From: Siphonodentalium dalli
Taxonomy: Eukaryota > Mollusca > Scaphopoda > Gadilida > Siphonodentaliidae
Direction of reading: 5' to 3'
Assembly (NCBI GenBank): GCA_032622095.1
Contig: CP136069.1
Coordinates: forward strand, 185,743,122 to 185,807,121
Length of the DNA: 64,000 nucleotides
The notes beneath the pieces were generated by a model. That model worked only from the letters and a program-made list of their open reading frames with translations. It was not told where the DNA came from and did no database searches. A program made the translations under genes and the position numbers. Every line of letters begins with the position of its first letter. The stretch's first letter is position 1. Of the stretch, positions 52,801 through 61,800 are shown one piece after another.

Positions 52801-55800
52801 ACGGCCCAAATTAAGAAACAGCACGCCGTTAAAATTTGTTTTGTTCCCCTAATTAATTATTCAATGTCATAAATTTACCATGAGTAAGGCCTACCATAAA
52901 TCAATATAACACCTTTCATGCATTGATGTATACAATGTAAGTTATGTAACCGCATAAGCTGTATTGTTTTCTCATTCTGAATAGCGATTGGATTTCTCAG
53001 TTAAATTTAACGCCCACTTTCCATTGATTGACATATGAAGCACAACATTCTTGTTTTAATGTCAACAGAAACTATATATTTTACGGAATGCAGGACTCAG
53101 TTTACGAAACGATTATCGGAATATAAATCCCCATTGTAATTCCCAAATAATTTATCTAGACAAAGTTTTACATACGTTTCTAGGCATATATATATTCTTA
53201 TACTGTGTTATGTATCACATGTGTTATTTTGTCTGTTCGTTTCTGTGCATATTTTCTGTGTAAGATTCCAATTCAACGTTAATTCTGTATCGACCATGTG
53301 CGAAACCGAAACTAAATGTGGGGAAAACCCAGCTTTCTGGTAAAGTTACCTCGAAATGCAGAAATGAGATATGTTCGATATACTTACGCTAAATATACTT
53401 ACTCATCCATCGTTCAACGCCATATTTTCGCGAGTCCAGGTGATGACATCCGAAATACTAACTTTTTTCCGGGGTATAAGACCACCCATGCCTTTTCAAG
53501 CTATTTATTCCCTAGGCCCCCTGGTCTTATACCCGCGAGAATACGGTAATATGACCTTATTTCAAAAGGGTGCATAAAAAGTAACTAAAACAATGTTAAT
53601 TTGAGACAACAGATACTTCCAAGAAGATGAGTCCTAAGCAGAATGAGGTCCCCAGAGGGTGAATTTGGAATTGGTGATGCTAGCCCACTGTGCAGGGGTA
53701 GCATAACTATATTCACTCTCTGCGGACCTCCTTCTGCAAATGATATAAGACACTCTATTTCCAGTGTATAATGACTGCTATACTCAGACAGATGGACCCA
53801 AAAATCAGCATTTTCATATAAATTAAGATGAATAACTATAGCACAAAAAACAAAACAAAACAGTTGAATGTGCCATTAAATGTCCTCATAGTGGTGAACA
53901 TCCATACAAAATTTCATTGAGATCCGAGCATTACTGTTCAAGTTATGACCTGAACAGACATCGGATGGACCAAACAGCCAACATGTCCAGATAAACAAAC
54001 TTGAAGCCAAACAGAACAATGGAACCCTCTATTGAATGTCCTCACAGTGGTGAACATCCATACCAAATTTCATTGAGATCCCAGCACAACTGTTGAAGTT
54101 ACGACATGAACAGACACCAGACAGACCAAAAAGCCAACATTTCAAGATAAACAAAGATGTATAACTCTAGAATGGAAAATCCGAAACAAAACGATGGAAC
54201 CCTCTTTTTAATGTCCTCATAGTAGTGAACATCCATACCAAATTTCATTGAGATCCCAGCACAACTGTTGAAGTTACGACATGAACAGACACCAGACAGA
54301 CCAAAAAGCCAACATTTCCAGATAAACAAAGATGTATAACTCTAGAATGGAAAATCCGAAACAAAATGATGGAACCCTCTTTTTAATGTCCTCATAGTAG
54401 TGAACATCCATACCAAATTTCATTGAGATCCCAGCACAACTGTTGAAGTTACGACATGAACAGACACCAGATGGACCAAAAATTCAATATTTCCAGCTAA
54501 ACAAAGATGAATAACTCTAGAATGGAAAATCCTAACAAAACGATGGAACCCTCTATTTAATGTCCTCATAGTAGTGAACATCCATACCTAATTTCATTGA
54601 GATCCGAGCACTATTGTTCAAGTTATGACATGAACAGACATCGGACGGACGTACGGACAGACGGACGGACGGACAGGTGCAAAACAGTATACCCCTTTTT
54701 TTTTTAAAAGGGGGTATAATTAAAAGCACTTACCTCAACTAAGTGTATAATTAAAAGAACTTACCTCAACTTGTCGTATATCAATGTTTTTTAGTAAATC
54801 CCATTTTGGTTGACCATCTTTCTCATAACCATTGAAGCCGAACCCTGCAGTAAGGTTGACCAACTCACCTAGAATATAAGTTGGTTAACCATTTTTTACT
54901 GATGGATTCTCCCATTCAGTTATAACAGAATACATTGGAATGGTCAATTATTCATCTGGAGGGATGTTCAAAGCTCTTGAAATTGACAATAAATTGCCTC
55001 TGCAACATTTTGCTGTGAGTAATAAAAGGTAATAAGCTGGGATAATGATATATAGTAGGCCTAAGCAGAATGAGGTCCCCAGAGGGTGAATTTTGTGATG
55101 CTAGCCTGCTATGCAGGATAGCGTCACTAAATTCACCTTCTGGGGACCTCATTCTGCAAATGACAGGCACACTAAACTCAGATTTGATTTTGTTTGGTCA
55201 TGATATCATTTGGCACCTTCTGATAGAATTTGATAAACAATATTTTTAAGATAAATATGGGCCAGCTGTGGTCACATTAATGAAAGTACCATCAAAATAC
55301 TTTCAGTAGATTTATAATATAGCCCACATTGTAATAGAAAGAGAGAGAGAAAAGTGTGGGAGTCGCATCAAAAGAAACAATGCCAGCAGGAATCACCAAT
55401 CGGTCACCCATCCAAGAATTAACCGAGCTCTACGTGATCATTAACTTCAGTGATCACATAAAATGTCTAATTAAGGCCAAAAAAAAAAGTGTTTTGATTC
55501 TCAGGCAATTTTTTTTGAGAATCGATGAGGGAGCGAGGGTTTTATTTTTATTTTTTATTTTTTGTTATGGGGATAATGCCCATAGTTAGCATGGGTTATT
55601 ATGCCTTCCCAGGTTAAGAAAATGTAAGGAGAACATTGTTTTGATATAAACTAATGTATTCCACTATAAAAATTGGCCAATTATCACATTGTACTACCCG
55701 TACATCATGTACAATGAATATTTCAATTTACTGTTGTTGATATATTTGATATATGTATGTACCTTTTTATAGTATATATCTATTTATATCTATCTATATG

Positions 55801-58800
55801 CTTTAATATTTATCCATCTAAACTATAGTAACTATACATATGCTAGCCATAAAAACATCAAATACTATTATATTAAACCAGCATACACATCGCCAATACG
55901 CACCATAATGATTACTTTCCTGTTTGCATTCCCGAAATTGGAAATCTCAGAATTGTTTACGAAAAGTGGGTTATCTACCTTGCTGAAATATTTTAACATT
56001 ACATTCCGCCGTTCCGGTGCATTTTGCGTCCGTAATTTTGTACGCAGAGGTGACAATTTAGCAACGTCCAATTTATACCAACCAACCATTTGACTTAATA
56101 AACTTGGGGTTTGGGCAGCTTGTGGTGACAATATACCTGGTAGTTATTGTTGCCTAGTGTCTGTTTTTGAATACCAACACATACACCATTGTATGTATAT
56201 CATATTCGATGTTTGAAACATAACTAATTTCCGTTTTCTAGTTTCCTATTTTCGTGTTATCATTTGACAGCATCGGTCGAAAATCGTAATAAAATGGTTC
56301 AATGCGGGCCTTTTTTCCAGACGCGACTATGCCCGAGAATTGCCTCTTATTTTTGGCCTAATTTAACCGTTTTATGATGGGAGCTGTGCTGATGCAGCAT
56401 TAAAGATCTTGCGTCAGTGCATTCTCTTATATATGCGAATCTCCCAAAGGGAGCTTTGCATATATAAGAGAATGCATTGGTACAGTGTTTTCGCAAAATT
56501 TCAGGAAACTCCAGTGATGAAAGTGTTAACCCTTTACCCAACAGAAGGGCCCTGTGCCAATGCATTCTCTTATATATGCGAGTCGACCATAGGTCGCCTC
56601 GCATATATAAGAGAATGCATTGGCTTAACACATTAAAAATTATAAAATTGTTAAAGAATGTAAGAAAAAATGGTAAAAAAAAGATTTTTTTAGGCCAATG
56701 CATTCTCTTATATATGCGAGGCGACCTATGGTCGACTCGCATATATAAGAGAATGCATTGGCACAGGGCATAACTGTAACTATCACAATGTGGTCAAGGA
56801 GCCGGTTCCAATGATATCCATATTTGTATGGTTCTATTGAGACAGACCGAAGATATTTTAGGATGTTGAAGCTTTATTTGGCCGGTTTTGGCCGGTTTGT
56901 TGGGTAAAGGGTTAACAGAGAGATCTAATCATTGGCCTTCTATATCAGGGGCATATTCCTTTAATTTGATACCTGTAACAGGTATGGGCGGTCTAAAGCC
57001 CAAATACATCTGAGGAAGAAATACTGAACCTTAGAAATCACAGTTATCTTGCTACTGATGAATAATAATGGTGAATTCACAAACGTTGAGTTAACTTGGG
57101 GTCTCAGGAGGCAATTTTATGGTATTAAGAAATATTTATAATAATCCGTTATTTAATTGGAGACAGACACAACACAGAAACAGTGCCTGCAATAAATTTG
57201 AGGATTCCTCGGTTCAATATTTACACCACCACACTGGTAAATAATCCTATGCTATACTTACCTAATTTAAATGCAAAGTAATATCTGCCTCTCAAAACAC
57301 CCACTGCGAAGAATAGATATCCGAGCTTATAGAAGAAAGATGAATTCTGGTATTCAGAGGCTGTAAAGGAGAATTTTAGAAGAATTTGAACATCACACTT
57401 AGTGTAAACATATTTTTTATTTCCAAATCCTATCATGTTTAACCCTTTCTATGCTAAATTGATTCTCCCCTTCATGCAACAGTATACATTGGAATGATTT
57501 ATAATTCATTTAGTGGGGTTATCAGGTAATAAAAGCAGATGACAGACAGAAAAACAGATAATACAAGAGCAGAATAATTCATATTCTTTGGTGGGAAATG
57601 GTCAGATAATAAGTTCAACCTATGGTTGTTTGTTGAACTTATTATCTGATCATTTCCCAAAGGAACTACTCGCCAATGAGTTTTCAGTAGAGAAAGGGTT
57701 AACACATGTTAACATATACATACATGTACATGCATACAAACATACATATATACACGTATGTACATACATACAGACAAGAATCGCATAAGAGATGTGGGTT
57801 CGAGTTTCGTTAGCTATGCCAAACATGGGTTTGGATTGAAAATGCATTGATTGTAACTGGCTATGATACACATAACACTGTTGAGGAAGTCTGACATACA
57901 AAATAGCAACTCAAGTCAGTTGATAGATGGTCAAGTTATCGATCAAGACATTTCATAGTACTCTGGATGAACACAAGTAATTATCTGTAAGCGTTATTGT
58001 GATACTGTATCTGTAAATAATCTCATAATACCCACTCCGGATGAACAGAAGTAATCATAAACCAGCCTTTAATATTGGTGTGGCCTCATAAACCAGCCTT
58101 TAATATTGGTTTGGCCTCATAAACCAGCCTTTAATATTGGTGTGGCCTTGTAAGCCAGGCAATAATATTGGAGTGGCCTCGTAAGCCAGGCAATAATATT
58201 GGTGTGGCTGTATAAAGCTGGCTATATATTGGTGTGGCCTCTTAAACTAGGCAATAATATTGGTGTGGCCTCATAAGCCAGGCAATAATATTGGTGTGGT
58301 TGCATAAGCCAGCCTATAATATTGGTGTGGCCTCATAAACCAGGCTATAATATTGGTGTGGCCTCATAAGCCAGGCAATAGTATTGGTGTGACCTCATAA
58401 GCCAGGCAATAGTATTGGTGTGGCCTCATAAGCCAGGCTATAATATTGGTGTGGCCTCATAAGCCAGGCTATAATATTGGTGTGGCCTCATAAGCCAGGC
58501 AATAGTATTGGTGTGGCCTCATAAGCCAGGCAATAATATTGGTGTGGCCTCTTAAACCAGGCAATAATATTGGTGTGGCCTCATAAGCCAGGCAATAATA
58601 TTGGTGTGGTTGCATAAGCCAGGCTATAATATTGGTGTGGCCTCATAAACCAGGCTATAATATTGGTGTGGCCTCATAAACCAGGCAATAATATTGGTGT
58701 GGCCTCATAAACCAGGCTATAATATTGGTGTGGCCTCATAAACCAGGCTATAATATTGGTGTGGCCTCATAAGCCAGGCAATAGTATTGGTGTGGCCTCA

Positions 58801-61800
58801 TAAGCCAGGCTATAATATTGGTGTGGCCTCATAAGCCAGGCAATAGTATTGGTGTGGCCTCATAAGCCAGGCAATAGTATTGGTGTGGCCTCATAAGCCA
58901 GGCTATAATATTGGTGTGGCCTCATAAGCCAGGCAATAGTATTGGTGTGGCCTCATAAGCCAGGCTATAATATTGGTGTGGCCTCATAAGCCAGGCAATA
59001 ATATTGGTGTGGCCTCATAAGTCAGGCAATAGTATTGGTGTGGCCTCATAAGCCAGGCAATATTATTGGTGTGGCCTCATAAGCCAGGCTATAATATTGG
59101 TGTGGCCTCATAAGCCAGGCAATAGTATTGGTGTGGCCTCATAAGCCAGGCAATAATATTGGTGTGGCCTCATAAGCCAGGCAATAGTATTGGTGTGGCC
59201 TCATAAGCCAGGCTATAATATTGGTGTGGCCTCATAAGCCAGGCAATAGTATTGGTGTGGCCTCATAAGCCAGGCTATAATATTGGTGTGGCCTCATAAG
59301 CCAGGCTATAATATTGGTGTGGCCTCATAAGCCAGGCAATAGTATTGGTGTGGCCTCATAAGCCAGGCTATAATATTGGTGTGGCCTCATAAGCCAGGCA
59401 ATATTATTGGTGTGGCCTCATAAGCCAGGCTATAATATTGATGTGGCCTCATAAGCCAGGCTATAATATTGGTGTGGCCTCATAAGCCAGGCAATAGTAT
59501 TGGTGTGGTCTCATAAGCCAGGCAATAATATTGGTGTGGCCTCATAAGCCAGGCTATAATATTGGTGTGGCCTAATGCACTCACTGATTAAATAAGCTGA
59601 TGGAAACAGTGGAGGTAGCAACGTCATCAGAACTGCACATGCAAGTGTCACTCCAAGAAGTCTTAGAATTATCATCTGAAAGAGAGGAAAAATAATCTTC
59701 AGTTCGATGCTGAGTTTAGTGTGCCTGTCATAAATATGCAGAATGAGGTGAATTTAGCGTCCCTTAACCCTTTACACAACAGAAGGGCCCTGTGCCAATG
59801 CATTCTCTTATATATGCGAGTCGACCATAGGTCGCCTCGCATATATAAGAGAATGCATTGGCTTAACACATTAAAAATTATAAAATTGTTAAAGAATGTA
59901 AGAAAAAATGGTAAAAAGTGTTAAAAAAAGATTTTTTTTAGGCCAATGCATTCTCTTATATATGCGAGGCGACCTATGGTCGACTCGCATATATAAGAGA
60001 ATGCATTGGCACAGGGCATAACTGTAACTATCACAATGTGGTCAAGGAGCCGGTTCCAATGATATCCATATTTGTATGGTTCTATTGAGACAGACCGAAG
60101 ATATTTTAGGCTGTTGAAGCTTTATTTGGCCGGTTTTGGCCGGTTTGTTGGGTAAAGGGTTAAGGGTCCCATCCCCCCAGCCGCTTTTCCCCCTTCTGTC
60201 ATACCACAGGACATATTCCATATGTATAAAGATGTTTACTTCTCAATTTTGTTGAGACAGTGCTAAGATATTTAAATAGTTGTCAACTTTATTTGAAATT
60301 CTAGCGAGAATACACACTCGGACAGATCTAACACTAAAAGTTGGATGTCAGTATGTTTGTAAGCCGGAGCTAACATTCAACGTGCAGGGTCGATGTGTTC
60401 CATTTAGAATATAGAGTACACTTTATTTAGTTTTTACTGAAATGCTCCGGATTCTGAACGAGCACACACGGCTCTGCACGTTGCACGCTAGCTCCAACCT
60501 GCACTGTGCAGACACAGTTAGATGAACTGAGGAAGTGATCACCCGACATCGCTAGAACACATGCTTTGGTGTCCACTGGTTACATTGCTGCGGTTAGGTT
60601 ACGAAAAATGACTACCCACTGATTCTATCTTCATGTCGTAAAATATATATATCACTCCATTTTTTTCAAAGCATCTTATCTATGTTTATTATAATTTAGC
60701 TTGATATTTAGAACTAAAACATTGCGCCTTTATTCTATTCCTTCATTGCTTCCAACCTGCTAATCGTCTATCTGCTGAGTATTATATTCCGGCACGTTAT
60801 GCATCCGAACTATCTGCCGAATCTTGAATAGTGAGTCGTTTAACTTCAACGGGCGCGTTTCCGTATACTGGGAACAACGCAAGGCCTTCACCACCGGTGA
60901 CATTAACCTGGCAATTAATTTTTATTTAATAAATTTTCTAGGTTTTAAAGTTATTGCGGTTGATAGCATAGTAACTTGGGTAGAAAATGGATGCAAAATG
61001 ATTAGCAAATCTACTCTCTGATTCTTCTATTGGCCGATACAACAAGTAGGTCCAACAAGTAGGTCCACTAATGTTTCCACGACATTGAAAACATTGACTG
61101 CATTTTCCCCTCGGCGGATACAGGACCCGTTCCCCAAAACCTGGCGAAAAGCCTGGCTTAGGCCTCATCTTCTCTGGATAGTTTCTTTATTATCAAATTT
61201 CTATAGAAACTTCTTCACATAGATTCTATTTCTTTTTTAGTTTAGTTTCTCTATACCCAAATTGGCAGACGACACATTTCATAATCGAGGTTTCCAATTG
61301 GTGTACATCACAATATTCACCATTTGGGAACTTCAATCTGAGTCTATGTCTCCCATAGCAGATGAAACCATGCAGAATGAGGTCCCCGGAGGGTGAATTT
61401 AGAGATGCGGCCCCACACAGTGGGCTAGCATCAACAAATTCACCCTCTGGGGACCTTATTCTTCTTAGGCCTCATCTTCTGAGAAGTATCTATGGTCTCA
61501 AATTAACATTGTTTTTAGTTACTTTTCACCATCTGTTCAGTTTATAGATCCCCTAATTTGCAGAAGATAAAATGCATAATTGAAGTGACTACCGTATTAT
61601 CGCGGGTATAAGACCAGGGGGCCTAGGGAATAAATAGCTTGAAAAGGCATGGGTGGTCTTATACCCCGAAAAAATTGAGAAAATATGGCGTTGGACGATG
61701 GATGAGTAAGTATATTTAGCGTAAGTATGTTGAACATATCTCATTTCTGCATTTCGAGGTATAAGTAAACGTAACTTTACCAGAAAGCTGGAATTTCCCC

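Larger units (their letters stand above)
50715..53548. mobile_element. Family H element, copy 1 (pogo/Tigger-like)
   Basis: The ends TACTGTATTCTCGCAGGTAT and the inverse are ~23 bp inverted repeats beginning with TA. Subterminal GGTATAAGACCACCC motifs repeat at both sides. It is about 1475 bp without the family G insertion. It contains a short helix-turn-helix ORF at 52678-52872. TA ends and this ORF suggest the pogo group of the Tc1/mariner superfamily. Confidence 0.7.
50543..53766. mobile_element. Nested composite: family A containing H containing G
   Basis: The outer parts are family A in inverse orientation: 50543-50714 with CAAGCCTGGATATTGTG, and 53549-53766 with AGAATGAGGTCCCCAGAGGG and GCAAATGATATAAGACACTC. 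Between them lies family H (50715-53548), and inside H is family G (50886-52244). The copy at 61150-63372 has H in a corresponding place within family A but lacks G. Confidence 0.75.

Noticed and set aside
58055-59575. Possible CRISPR-like array because of regular 31-bp repeats
   Set aside because: There are no unique spacers; units are directly adjacent. The host is an animal and the array lies in an intron. It is a minisatellite.
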